A stretch of DNA of 54,019 nt from Rostrohypoxylon terebratum (Eukaryota > Ascomycota > Sordariomycetes > Xylariales > Hypoxylaceae): positions 1 through 54,019 of the forward strand of contig MU386002.1 in NCBI GenBank assembly GCA_022497145.1. Reading direction: 5' to 3'. The notes beneath the pieces are model-generated. The model worked only from the letters and a program-made list of their open reading frames with translations. It ran no database searches and was not told the origin of the DNA. Made by a program: the position numbers and the translations under genes. Below are positions 1 to 11,902 of this stretch, piece by piece. Position 1 is the stretch's first letter, and each line of letters starts with the position of its first letter.

Positions 1-67
1 CCCTACAGTATTGTTACCTTAAAACCAAGTACCCCAGGGTACGTATCCGCTCTACGAAGTCAGTTAG

Positions 68-445
68 ACAGAAGTAGTAGACGGGTTCGTAACAGGGGGT
101 TCCAAGAAAGATTTTTTCGACTCGAAAGATAACTTGGGTCAGACACCATTGAGATGGTCAGTGGATACATTCGTGTTGCGATGGGAAAGTATGTTAGAGC
201 CGAATTCCTCGGAGACGCAGGAGAGGATGAGCATGTTCAGTAAAATCGCTACGATGCTTTTGAGAACCGGGGAGGTAGACCCAGAGTTGGAGGCTGATGA
301 TGGGATTTCGCCATTAGATGCTGTCCAAAGTTACGTAGACAGCATAGAGCACTCTGGTGCTGATGTGGATATTATGATGCTTAATATGGTCCGGGAGATG
401 AAAGAATGTATTAGGAAAAGAAATGATAGGACTCAGGGAGTCTAA
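68..445 (+). pseudogene. 3' fragment of an ankyrin-repeat gene (partial or relic)
   Basis: An open frame runs from just after a stop at 65-67 to the TAA at 443-445. It contains two ankyrin-like units: KDNLGQTPLRWSV, and later LLRTGEVDPELEADDGISPL, which matches the usual fungal pattern LLxTGxVDxxxxDxxGxTPL. There is no ATG at the front, so the fragment would have to be a downstream exon; a possible acceptor (aacag) ends at 95. The left part of any gene lies outside the window, and I cannot tell a live last exon of an NACHT/ankyrin protein from a decayed remnant. The repeat assignment rests on pattern recognition only. Confidence 0.45.
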
Positions 446-661
446 ATCTATTACCTAGGTCGTTCAAGCATGGAGCAGATCATTCAATTTAGAGTTGGAT
501 AGGCAACACATCTTGAATAATTACCTATAAAATAAATAGGTAGGTTAGGTATTAATAATACCCTCCGGAGTCCGGGCAACACTTCACATCCCCTGTAGGT
601 ACTTATAACATCTCCTTAATCCGTAATTATTTCCCAACACAGGTCCTACTTCTCTAGACAT

Positions 662-2321
662 ATGCCATATTTCCTCTCACTGTCCATTTCCCCCTTTGCC
701 ATGTCTCTATTTTTTGGTTGGACATTTACTCAAAACACGACAGCGGTAGCAGGTGACAGAGGTCCTTGTGTAAGTTCTGCCTCTCCTCACTATCCAATAT
801 ATCATCTTATCCTAACGACACCTAAAGTGCTCAGCTCTCCTGTCTTCGCTTAATAGCAAAGTGTCTTTTCCCGGAAGCGCAGTATACACCTCATCCCTTG
901 CATCCTACTACTCCCTCCAAGGTCCAGATGCCGCCCCTCTTTGCATCGTCTCTCCAGACACAGTGGAAGATGTCTCGGCCATAATCGAGATATTGACCGC
1001 CACAGCAAGCAGCACCGACGACTTAGAAAAGCCGCTTTGTAAATTTGCGATCCGCTCGGGTGGGCACATGGACTCCGGGTCGAATATTAATGGCGGGGTC
1101 ACGATAGACCTGCGGGCCCTGAACGCCATATCCGTGAACGAGGATCGGTCCTTAGCTTCCATCGGAGTCGGTGCTACCTGGGATGAGGTATATAATTACC
1201 TCGATCCACTGGGACTTAGTGTGAATGGAGGTCGAGCCGCCCATGTTGGCGTAGGTGGGCTAACACTCGGCGGCGGCATATCTTATACCTCTCCACGCTA
1301 CGGGTTTACTTGCGATTCTGTTCGTAACTTTCAAATTGTCCTTGCCAATGGGTCTATCGTTGATGCTAAGAACGATCCGGACCTTCTTATCGCTCTTCGC
1401 GGCGGTACTAACAATTTCGGCATCGTCACACGAGTCGACATCGATGCCTTTGAGCAAGGTCAGGTATGGGGTGGCATGGTGTATCATCCGACATCAACAA
1501 TAGCAGGCCAGATCGAGGCATTCATTGAGCTCAACTCCCAGGATACATATGACGAGTATGCATCACAAATACTTATATTTGCGTATACGTCTATCATGGG
1601 TCTAATTCCCACGAGCTTGATTATTAATGATATCGAATACACGAAAGCAGAGAGAAACCCGCCTATATTCGAACCGATTATGAATTTGCCAAGGTACTAC
1701 CACTCGATGCGTCTTGTTGATATGGGCGCTCTTGCATTAGAAGGAGGGGGTGCGCAACCCAAGGGCCTATGGCAAGTATCTCATTTCCTTCTCACTACAG
1801 AATTTCACGCATAATAAATTACTGACCACTATCCTAGTCAAACATTTACTGTGCTTACGTTTGAATCTACGGCATCTATGCTGTACGCTACATATGACAT
1901 CTGGCAGGAAAGTCTATCAGAAGTCAAGAGCGTTTCCGGCATTACCTGGAGTATCTCACTAGAACCCCTCCCTCCGGCTATCTATGCAAAAGGTGCGGGT
2001 GCCAATTCATTGGGACTTGGCGAGCGGACGAAGCCCTTAGTGGTCATGCTTCTAACAGCTGGTTTCAAACATGCTTCAGACAAGGCGAAGGTTGAAGAGA
2101 TATCTCGCAAGCTTGTGTCGGATGTCAAAGCGGAAGCGCAGAAGCAAGGCGCGTATGATCCGTGGGTTTACCTAAATTATGCGGCTCCCTGGCAAGACCC
2201 CATCAGTAGCTACGGCGAAGCAAGTCTCAAATTACTGCGGGAGGTACGTAAAAGGGTCGACCCTCTCGAAGTTTTTACTCACGGCGTTCCTGGGGGGTTC
2301 AAGATCAAAGAAGACGCATAA
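662..2321 (+). CDS. Secreted FAD-linked oxidoreductase, BBE-like (paralogue 1)
   Basis: Rebuilt as exons 662-769, 828-1771 and 1838-2321, giving 511 aa. Family: PCMH-type FAD-binding domain followed by a berberine-bridge-enzyme C-terminus; such enzymes oxidise small molecules or sugars with covalently bound FAD. Seen: hydrophobic N-terminus (signal peptide likely, alternative ATG at 701), FAD-attachment motif FAIRSGGH with His about residue 116, the glycine-rich VGVGGLTLGGG, and the C-terminal NYA...QDP...PGGFK pattern. The second flavin-linking Cys of bicovalent members is absent. Intron 1 (GT-AG, branch ctaac) sits exactly where intron 1 of the 9.6 kb paralogue sits. Intron 2 keeps frame only with a GC donor (gcaagt at 1772). 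The loop after the FAD His is shortened and altered compared with the paralogue. Substrate unknown. Confidence 0.85.
1772..1837 (+). other. GC-AG intron in BBE-like gene 1
   Basis: The only GT donor nearby (gtatct at 1776) would put the downstream exon out of frame. A donor gcaagt at 1772 with acceptor cctag ending at 1837 restores phase and matches the phase-2 intron at the same place in the paralogue at 9.6 kb. A ctgac branch point lies at 1822-1826. GC donors are a known minority class whose usual form is GCAAGT. Confidence 0.7.
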
Positions 2322-4561
2322 CGACCAGCAGACAAGTTGTGGAGCGTGGCACTCATGATAGTAGCCACCAGTGAGCTTGTGAGCGGTACATAGCATACTA
2401 GTGAAGCAGACTTCTTATTTTTCATATGGTATCTTCTAAAGATAACAAGGCACACATATTTCACTCAAACCACAGGAAATGGCATGACGAACACGAGATT
2501 ACGAAAATTGTACACTGTTGTAGTCGCTCATGACATTGCAGATATTAGGTTAAGTTCTCTGTCGTGAAGTTTCGGTCAAGCACTAGTTCCCAGCCATCAG
2601 ACACGCTTTACACGGAAAAGATGAGAGAGGGAAGGGGTCGTGTAGCTCCTGGATGATGATGATGATGGGTGTGTGAACGTCCTAACTAGTGCTGCGCGTG
2701 GCCAGGCAGTTGCCATGAACGCACAGTTGTGGCACATAGAGCGCCTAGAGGAACTTTGTGGTAGGCTAGAGCTCGGGAGGGGTTGCTGGAAGGTGGCATT
2801 TGTGTTAGTTACTGGTCGAATTCAGTACTGTAATTAAATTGAACAGATGCATATGAACCAACATCGCCAATAATGCGCCAATTTTCGGTCAAATACTGCA
2901 CGTGAATGCTACCTAGTACTGACAATGATTCGTGATCGCTGGCATATGAAGAGTGATGGAAGTAGGATATATGTAGTGGCACGATAAAGTCACCAACACA
3001 AGAAATACGGATGTTACCTACTCTGTTTTGAAGATCCTCCGACCGGCAAAAGAAGTGGAGGATGCGCAAACACAATGACGCGACCTAATTTTGAACAGTA
3101 GTGCGCTATTATTACATAGTAATTTAGGGCGTTTAGCGGATGAAACTCCTCGAGGGCTGCAGCCCGTCTTGGTGGATATCCATGGATCCATCTATTACCT
3201 CGCTATTCAAAGAAAAAGCGTGTCACGTGCCTCCCCGAGCTTGATCCTTCAAGATGTATATCACACAACTTTGCGACTGGTGATACAGATGATTTTCAGG
3301 CTCCTAATACTGGAATATACCTCGGTCAACGGCAGTTAAATGAACGGATTGATTTCCCACCTAGGTACCATGCCGGCGCGGCGATTACTTCTTAGGTCTT
3401 CAAGGAGTAAATCAACCTACTAACTACCTAGATAGGAGTAGGTACCGTGTACTAAGCTGTGATACATGTGACCTAATCGAGGGCTATTGAACTCTAGGTA
3501 CAATCAGCTGTTCAACTCTGAAAGTTATACGGAAATACATCTGTTGTTTGTGCATTTTGTAACTTAATTGGGTACCCTATCTTGACGTAGAAGGATCCAT
3601 CTATCAAGCGCCGTAGCTTACTATAATCATAAGGTTTAATATATGAGTCCTGCAGGAGCTTTATCCATCCAACGCCCTATATTTCATAGTGTATCTCTGT
3701 CCAAAAGGGATCGTGTCATTGGTTGGCGTAACACCATCACTTGAACCACAATCTCGCTGTAGCAGAGCACCAGACAGATATCGGGGGCTCAAGTGTAATA
3801 ATCATTAAGTAGTTGGCCAAGGCGCATATAACATGCAGAATGTGTTTTGTCCAGATAAATGATGAGATCCATGGATGTCGAATAACCCCACGAACGAATG
3901 GTTCATTTGGAAAATACTAGGACTTACATAGTAGGTAGTAGCTGGCCAGGAGGTTGATGTCACTGTAGGGCTCTCACGACAAGGGGCGTTGTCTCGGTAT
4001 TGGAGAGATGCTCCGCTCTCCCCTAGAAGGTAGCAGTTCTCATCGGCGTTACAAATTATCGGGCATTGCATCAAGCAAGAACAACCAACAGGCAGGTGGT
4101 TGGGACAAAGTCTCATCGAAGGCAGTTGTTGGTGATATTATGTAGATGCGGTCACGAGCCGATAGCGGCCCGAATGTAGCGTACGTACGGCCCGAACCGT
4201 AATTGAACCTTATACTGTACCTAAGATCTTAAAACGTCAAGTATATTATTTTTAGCATCAAAGTGTAACCCCCTTACCACATGGTTCCTCATTGTACGTA
4301 ATCAGATACTTGACCCCTGATCTCCAATGGATGATTAAGGTTCCACCAGCTCATCGGTGATCTCCCCACCATACTTTAGTGGATAACCACTATATTATAG
4401 TGATTGATTTGGCAGCTGATCCACTGAAGGAAAATAAAACACAGCCCTGTGTAGGACACCCATATTCCATACACCAATTTAATAAGATCTCTGCATTATC
4501 ATATACTATAATATCAAACAACAACACTCCTACTTATGCAAGGAGATTAACGATGAGAGCC
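2322..4561. other. Intergenic, with possible decayed minus-strand gene fragments
   Basis: No convincing gene. A (GAT)5 run lies at 2652-2666. On the minus strand, 4116-3805 encodes a Cys-containing stretch with NADENCYLLGES and a Thr/Ser-rich tail ending at a good donor (gtaagt near 3927). Around 3650-3770 a second stretch reads DCGSSDGVTPTNDTIPFGQ, and 3075-2809 is another open frame of 88 codons without an ATG. Together these look like the remains of a secreted, perhaps PAN/apple-like, protein, but I cannot join them into one frame. The 12-mer ggatccatctat occurs at 3184 and 3593. Confidence 0.3.
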
Positions 4562-6453
4562 TTAGACTCTGGGTGTGATACCCACCATTAATTCCTCTCT
4601 GTTCTTGGTGTTCACGAGTCCTAGCACAGGTCGACCAAGGTCAGCCTCAGGAAACTTCTCGTTGCCGATGATAGTGAGATCAAAGCGATGAAGCACCAAA
4701 CACACAAACATGAGCGTCGCATGTTTGGCTGCATATCGGCCTGTGCACATTGTCTTCCCTCCCCCGAATGGTCGCCAACTTGGGCCACTTGTCACAGATG
4801 TTCCCTTCGCCGTAAATCGTCCAGGATTAAATTCATGAACATTCTCCCCAAATACATTTTCGTTGAAGTGAAGTAGACGGTATGGTATCATGACCCGGCT
4901 ACCCTTGCGTATGAGCTTGCCCCCAATGACAGTGTCCTGCATCGCGACGCGTACTGAAGCTGCGTTGGAAGAAAGACGCAACGTCTCATGCCAGACAGCA
5001 TCGAGCTTCGGACATTTGTGGAAAAGATGGTTTAAATCTACAATCTCAGAGCCACAGAACGCAGGCGAAATTTCTTCTCGAATTTCATCAATAAGGGAGG
5101 GGTTCCAAAGTAGATGTGCCAACATCCAAAATGCTGCTTTGGGAGTATTGGTATTTATCCTGTAGTCTGTCAGCTGGTATCAACTATTTCTAGTTTTAAA
5201 TTTACAAACCCCCAATATACGTTGAAGAACAAGGCTGTCATGTCGTCATTGGATACATTGAGCGCCCGCAACTCATTCTCTAGCTCATTGATAAGCCAGA
5301 CTGCTCCAGTTCGCTGCTCCTGTGGGATTTGGAAATAGGCTCTCAGGCTCCTCTGCGTTAACCGTCTCGCAATGGATAATTTCCTGGTGAGGAAGGTCGG
5401 GTACTGATACAGGACCTGCCAACCGAGGCCATCGAACTCTAAGAAGGTCTCTGCAATATTTGGACCAGTTTCAGCCAACTTCTCCCCAAAATATGCCATC
5501 CCTGATACCCGAACCATGATTTCTGAGCACCATTTCATGAATGAGACCTGGATAACCTTTTCGGTGTTGGATGTAGCGTTTGCGGTGTACGTAGATTGCA
5601 TTCGGGTAAACTGTAAATGTTGATTGAGCAGACATAGAAAGCGCGCATCTAGCGCATCTAGATTCTTTCCGGGGTACAGTTGATGGATGTTCATTTGTCT
5701 GACGAAATTTCCTAGCGATTCTCCATGAGGATTGGGAAAGCCTGATTTGTTCTTGGAAAGAGGCTTATATGTGACTCTAACACCAGCGTCACTCATCCCG
5801 TTGGACCTCATCAAGCTTTCCGCGAACCCTTCCATAGAGAGTGCTTCTGTATTCTTGTATACCTGGTAACTATAAGCATTTTACTCACAGGAATTGACAT
5901 ACTCAATAATACAGAGAGTGGCAGAGTTGGACAGATCAGGAATTACCTCGACAGTATGCTCTGGCTGGACGACAATGTAAAGAGTCGAACCAAAGATAGT
6001 TATTGCGAATGGTTCCTTAGCAGTAGCGAAGTAATGGCTAGTTCGTGTAAGCTTTCTTGAAACAAGGCCATTCTGTTGTAAACGCTCACCGAGCTTTCTC
6101 CAAAAGCTCACTAGCATTTTGGAAAAACGCAAAACCGTGCCCTAGGTTAAACTGCTCTTAGTAATCAAACGTCAACTTAACGGCCCTTGGGGAAATTCTT
6201 ACCAAGGACTATGGGGACTGTCAGTATCTAGATACTATGACATAGTTTATGGAAACTTACAAGGAATCAAATAAGGTAGCTCGGCAGGTTCCTGTGGGTT
6301 CAAAATGGGCTGGATGCTGAACCTCCAAAGCCTCCATAACAGCAAGGCGAGAAAAGTGATCAGCACAACATTCATGAAAGCACTCACGACTTGAGATTCA
6401 AGTACGTTGCTGAATCCTAGTTTTGATTCGAGTGAGTGCCGAAGGGACTGCAT
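4562..6453 (-). CDS. Cytochrome P450 (CYP7/8-like, E-class group IV type)
   Basis: Rebuilt on the minus strand as 6453-6261, 6217-6203, 6141-6090, 6037-5947, 5862-5210 and 5159-4562, giving 533 aa, a normal fungal P450 length. Membrane-anchored heme monooxygenase. Seen in order: N-terminal anchor (about residues 24-45), proline-rich hinge, the IVLGHGFAFF segment created by splicing the 15-nt exon 2, the I-helix segment YWGINTNTPKAAFW (the Asn-rich form seen in CYP7/CYP8-like enzymes instead of AGxxT), K-helix ETLR (about 393-396), FNPGRF, and heme loop FGGGKTMCTGR with Cys about 473. All five introns are GT-AG and keep phase. It is divergent from the rhodopsin-like gene at 7305 and lies between the two BBE-like paralogues, which suggests a role in the same pathway. 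Substrate not predictable. Confidence 0.9.
6203..6217 (-). other. 15-nt microexon of the P450 gene
   Basis: Five codons' worth of sequence lie between acceptor ctgacag (ending at 6218) and donor gtaaga (starting at 6202). Including it gives the P450-typical reading IPFPIVLGHGFAFF; skipping it (also 15 nt, so in frame) would remove the segment just before the LGHG motif. Confidence 0.75.
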
Positions 6454-7304
6454 GATAAACTCTAGTTTTCGAGATGAATATTCTTGGGTTACGCTTAATT
6501 AGCAGTCTGGTATTCATGTTGAGAACATGAGAGGGCTTGGGGTTCTATAATAGTCACCGAAAGCCTCCAACCAATATCAACCAAAGGCAGACCACGCAAA
6601 CAAACTTACCAATATCATCTAATACTGAGCGATGACGAACTTAGCATGTTGATTGGGTAAAAGTATGTACTAGTTCTTGGCTGCTACTTTTCAGAGAGTG
6701 GTGTGAGTTCCATGCTCTCAAAATAAGTACCAGGTACCTAATTGTTTATCACACCAACAGTCCCAGGATGCATGTGTTGGTAAATTCGAGACGCAATACT
6801 ACACTTATGGGGATACTACGAGCGAATTTTGCCGCATCGCAGAAAGATCCCGTTTCAGGTCGAGCTACATCAACCCATAATTCAGAGTGGCCAGCGATAC
6901 GGTGGACTGAAAAAAAGAAATCCGTTCGTACGTGACTAGGTAGGTACGCAGTATTCTCAAGTACAAACGAAATGAAAAGATCTTCAGAACGGTTTCAAGA
7001 ATATAATACAATTTCCTTTTTAAGAGGCAGGTCAAGCCTTTTTGTTACTTTCATATGTCTATTCCATACGGGGATAAGTATGGAAATATTCTTGTCACCT
7101 TTTAGGTACCTAAGCATCACAACCCCCTGAGCTTCGGCCACTGACGTTGACAATACCTTAAATAGAACTACCTAGGTATTTACCTACCTACCTCCTACTA
7201 AACTTATCTCATCAAGATCTTTTGTTAAAGTTACTTTTCTCCCTTCCTTTACTGCTTATTCGTGATCTATTCACCCTATTACGTTCAGGCGGACAGTATC
7301 AACG
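6454..7304. promoter_or_regulatory. Divergent promoter region between the P450 and a rhodopsin-like gene
   Basis: An 850-nt gap between divergently transcribed genes. No ORF of note. It holds a run of TACCTAGGTA/TACC units at 7169-7194, about 110 nt upstream of the plus-strand ATG. No clear TATA box. Shared control of the two genes is an inference from arrangement only. Confidence 0.4.
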
Positions 7305-8762
7305 ATGGATCTTTCAGTTGTTGATTTGTGTGCAATCCCGGCTGGGATACCACCAGAAGGGCAGATTTCCAATTTCATTGACCCAGACACGTTAATGCCA
7401 GCCACGATCGCTGTGTGTGTTGTAATGACCGTTTTAGCTATTTTGTTTGCTGCTGCACGAACTTATACGAACCGCAAAGTTTTGAAATTAGGTGACTGTA
7501 AGTACCTTTTCATTGTATAACATCGAGGCCTAATCATATATATTAATAGTTACCTTTAGACTTCATTATCGCGGGCGCTATCTTTGACATAGGGTATACG
7601 GCAGTCATACTAGCCAGTAAGTACCTATATATCTAGGTATATATGAATTCAATCTGATGGCAACATAGTCGCACCATACTACCGTCATTTCTGGGATATT
7701 CCTGCATGCTGGCTCAATGGGAGTTTTCTCAAGGTATGTGACTTATTCTAACGAAAGTTATGATCATCTAGGTTATTAATTCATGTCTAGGTCACTTTCT
7801 CTAATACCACACTTGTTGGGCCTGTTCTATACTTTTCCAAGTCAGCTATCTTCTTAATGTTCCGTCAGGTATTCTCGGTCCACAAGCACATGCGTATCTA
7901 CATCTATATTGGTCTAATTGCCACATTCTTGATATATTTCCCGTCTATTCCATTATCTGCTATCTTCACCGCCCCGCGGGTTGGGCAGAGCTGGGAAGAC
8001 TTGCTCGCGACTGGTTCTCCACGGAAACTCATTTACTGGGGCGTCGTCCAAGGCTCCCTATCGATTGTTCTGGATATCTATATTTTCATCCTTCCTCTGC
8101 CCATCCTCGTAAAACTTAATCTATCTCCGAAGAAACGATTTCAGTTGGTTGCAATATTCGCTGCTGCTTTATTGTGAGCCTCTACCACCTTCCCTTACAT
8201 TCACTCGCTTGTAAACATTGCTTTAATTCTAGCTAATCATACTCTACGATACTCTAGGGGTGTTGCTGCTAGTGCTGTTGCACTTTATTTTCGCGTGCAA
8301 GAATTTTATACCACGGATTCTACTTGGATCCAAGCTGGCCTTGGTATGGCAGTGTATGTAACATGTGAAACAACTGGACATCTAATCTATTTTTCAACCC
8401 AGGCTGAACTGACATGACTATTATCTAGTGTTGCAGAGAATAACGCTGCGATAATTGTGGCATCGATGCCAGCATTTGCTAGTTTTATGCGCAGCAATGT
8501 CCTCCAATCTTCAGCCCTCAAGTCGTTGCAATCTCGGCTGAATTTAGTGCGTTACAAGCCTTCCGCGACAACGTTGGAAGAAAGCTTCCAACGACCCAAG
8601 CTTGAGACTTTTGGTTCACCGCGTCAACGGAGCCCTCGATATTACGAGTTGATGGACGCCACATTTATGGGCTCACAAGTCGCCGTCAGTCAAGACTACC
8701 AACTTGAACGTGGACATGGAAAGTATGGAGGGAGCAATATTAGGGATAGCACCCAAGACTAA
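7305..8762 (+). CDS. Rhodopsin-like seven-helix integral membrane protein (Pth11/SAT4-like)
   Basis: Exons 7305-7497, 7560-7616, 7669-7733, 7791-8173, 8258-8353 and 8429-8762 join in frame to 375 aa. Family: fungal rhodopsin-like domain (PF20684), which includes Pth11-like plasma-membrane sensors. Seen: short extracellular N-terminus, first helix around MPATIAVCVVMTVLAILF, further helices through IYIGLIATFLIYF and IVLDIYIFILPLPILVKL, the family-typical PLPILVKLNLSPKKR turn, the late ENNAAIIVASMPAF helix, and a polar cytoplasmic tail of about 85 residues. All five introns are GT-AG, 52-84 nt. It may sense or bind a small molecule; membership in the neighbouring oxidative gene set is inferred from position only. 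Confidence 0.88.
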
Positions 8763-9565
8763 TTACTCAATGATATTCGAATAACTATTCTGGTGAGCGC
8801 TACGATGCTTTCGGGAAGCCGGCCTCTGGCCCTCTGTACGGGGAAGGAGACTACTAGCTCTATAGGTAAGTAAGGGGATCACTCATAGTTCTACAATATA
8901 CTTAGTCTCTAGACGCGCCATGAAATTACATAAGATAAAGTCAGCGTATCTAATGTATTGAATGTAGTGGATCCTAAGGGCTGATGATAGCTCACAGCTA
9001 TATGCAAGTAGGTATTAGGGGTTTGTCTCCCATTTCAGTAGGAGGAGAGTGTTTGATTTGAGTCGCCCTTCTACTTTTTTAATCAAGAGGCTGACTAGCT
9101 ACGATCCATATTTCACTCTATAATAGGTAGCCCCCTGACAGATAGGCTATCTTAATTAAAAAATATTCAAGTGCTCTCGGTGTAACGGAGGCACCCATGA
9201 CCAATGGTCGAGACAGGCCGTATGAGTCTAATGATTAGTTGCCAATTCTTGGTCACGTCGATAAAAGGTTTTACATATTGCACTTTGGTCTTTTTCAATC
9301 TGTTCGTATTCGTAAATGTAAAATATCGCAACATATGTGGTCACATCACCGATCGGTCGCCTTAATGGCTACATAGGTAGGTATCCAACGATCCTTCAAA
9401 ACAACTTAGAGCAGGTTGGTTCACGGGATTCTTCAGAATACGACTGTAATATGAAGGGTCAGGTTCATTTAAATTTTGTCGTTCGTCATTGGAAAAATGA
9501 CCTTTGCACTTCTATGTTCACATTCATACCTATTCTTTATCCATACACAGTTCATTGGTTACAAA
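8763..9565. other. Intergenic, upstream of BBE-like gene 2
   Basis: No gene seen. Contains a single taggtaggta unit near 9375 and the upstream in-frame ATG at 9497, which would add 23 residues to BBE-like gene 2. Confidence 0.5.
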
Positions 9566-11191
9566 ATGCTTACCCCTATACTGCCAAGCCTAGGCCTCGG
9601 GGGTGCCTGTGTACGTGACATCCTGATTGATCGTTTCTTTTCCGTTAAAACCCATTCATGGATGGTATCTAACCAACTGTTGTAGTGTACCAGCTTGCTG
9701 TCCGCTTTGGGGGGTAAGATCCTTCTCTCGGGGAGCACGGCATACAACGCGTCCTTAGCCTCCTACTTCTCTGCACAAGAGGAGGCACTGAAGCCAACAT
9801 GCATTGTCATGCCGGATACAGCGCATGACGTCGCTATCGCCTTGCGGACCATGACTTCTCCATCTCTCAATATGTCCAATATTGAGCATGGAGGCTGCCA
9901 GTTTGCCATCCGTTCTGGTGGCCACACTATGTTCGCCGGCGCAGCCAACATCGACGAAGGTGTGACCATAGACCTACAAGGCCTGAATTCCATCCAAGTC
10001 AGCAATGATAATTCTACTGTATCAGTAGGTCCGGGTGTGACTTGGGACGAGATATACAAGACCCTTGATCCACTAGGGCTTAGTGTCGCTGGAGGCAGAG
10101 CTGCTGGTGTTGGTGTTGGCGGTCTAAGTCTTGGTGGTGGAATATCTTTCTTTTCACCTCGCTACGGTTGGACTTTCGACACGGTCTCTAATTTCCAAAT
10201 CGTTTTGGCCAATGGATCGATATTGGACACAAATCTCACCCAGAATCCAGCATTATTCAAAGCTCTTAAAGGTGGTTCTAACAACTTTGGAGTTGTTACG
10301 CGTGTTGATATTCAAACGTTTGAGCAGGGCTTGATGTGGGGAGGTAAAGCCTACCACCCCATGTCCACGATTGACGTTCAGATTCGCGAATTCGTCAAAA
10401 TCAATTCCGCTGACGACTACGATGAATATGCCTCCCTTGTCACCTCCTTTGGGTACAGTACAGCGATGGGATCTGCGATTTTTAACCAGCCTGTTTACAC
10501 CAAGTCACTCCCAAACCCGCCTCCGATCTTCGAAACACTACTTGAACTACCTACCCTCCTGAGCACCGTGAGACTCACGAACATGACAGATCTTGCCATG
10601 GAGACTGGTGCCTTCCAGGTGCATGGCGTTAGGTTCGTCAGTCTATTTTCCCAACTTAATATCAGGTTCTGCATGCTGAAGATCACTACTAAATCCCCCA
10701 ATAGACATTTGTACCTTGTGAGCACAGTTCACTCAACCGCGGAAGTACTCAAGGCAATATATCAAAGCTTCAACACCAGTCTTTCTCATATTCAAGGCGT
10801 GGAAGGTATTGTGTGGTCTGTCACGCTTGAACCCTTGCCTCCCGCCATTTACGCTCGTCATGCGGCTTCCAACTCCCTTGGTCTCGCAAACAGAACAGAA
10901 GCCCTAGCTGTAGTCTTGGTAACAGCAGATTGGAATGATGCAGCTGACGATGGCGTCATAAATGAGGCAGCCAACAGTTTGATAGCAGATATCGATGCGC
11001 AGGCCAAGAAGTTGGGCAGTTGGGATCCATACATATATTTGAACTATGCTACAGCTTCTCAGGATCCAATATCCTCGTATGGGCAAGCAAGTGTCGAGAA
11101 TCTCCAGGAAATTCGGAATGCTTTTGACCCAGCTTGGGTTTTCACTAGAAACGTCCCCGGGGGATTCAAGATACCTGCTCGTAAAGCATAG
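9566..11191 (+). CDS. Secreted FAD-linked oxidoreductase, BBE-like (paralogue 2)
   Basis: Exons 9566-9610, 9686-10632 and 10705-11191 give 492 aa; an in-frame ATG at 9497 is an alternative start. Same family and architecture as the gene at 662: hydrophobic leader, FAIRSGGHT with the FAD-linking His about residue 95, the full canonical FAGAANI loop after it, VGVGGLSLGGG, and the C-terminal NYA...QDP...PGGFK. No Cys for a second flavin bond. Long blocks are shared with paralogue 1 (LDPLGLSV, NFQIVLANGSI, NNFG-VTRVDI) and both introns fall at the same positions, so the pair arose by duplication. Intron 2 (10633-10704) is 72 nt without an in-frame stop, so a simple ORF call would wrongly include 24 extra codons. 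The canonical active-site loop makes this the likelier active copy. Confidence 0.9.
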
Positions 11192-11902
11192 CTGTGTATC
11201 TTACGAGAGGGTAGTACTGCTGGGCCCATTTGCGTTGTGAATTCATACGTACACAAAGGATACAGTTCAAGGCGCACATATGCCAAAATATTCCCTTCTA
11301 CAACTGTCTGTATTTTAGCACCAATTAGATAGATAGGTAGTCACCGCCCTCAACGGATGCATAGACTTCATCGACAACATACCTATGTAGCATCTCACAG
11401 CATCTTCTTTGTTCCTTTGCGAGCCTCGCTGCCGTTGTAACGCTTAATAATGTTAGAGTGTTGTACACAATATAGCTGGGATGTCCCACCCGTTCGTACC
11501 GTCTCATCGCCAACAGGTTGCATTTTAAAAAAGGGGCACTCACAGGGGTAGCTGCACTGTAACGTAGGTATGGCTACGCCCGCGACCCAACATTGCTGTA
11601 TTGTACATACCCGACTCGAGAGCAATTGTTTTAACGGCAACTGTAACCTTCGTTATAATATTAATTTGTTTTAGTGCCGTTTAATACTTATATTAAACGT
11701 TGAGAAAATTATATGGTTCTATTCTCGGAATATCAAAAATACGGTGGGCCATACGCAAAAAGACACCAACATGATATGAATAGGTACCTGACAAAGAATC
11801 AATCGATTTCCCTTTCCTCTTGGGTACCATCATTTTTCCTCTAATAATCGATACCACCATCGGCCGGAATGTCGAACTGACCTCTACAACACCACCGCGT
11901 AA
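11192..11902. other. Intergenic between BBE-like gene 2 and the SDR gene
   Basis: About 700 nt, AT-rich in its right half; I see no gene, RNA or repeat beyond a short tagataggtag run near 11330. Confidence 0.5.

Noticed and set aside
861..2321. BBE-like gene 1 as a frameshifted pseudogene
   Set aside because: A GC donor at 1772 restores frame at the same intron position as the paralogue, so decay is not needed; still to be confirmed by transcripts.
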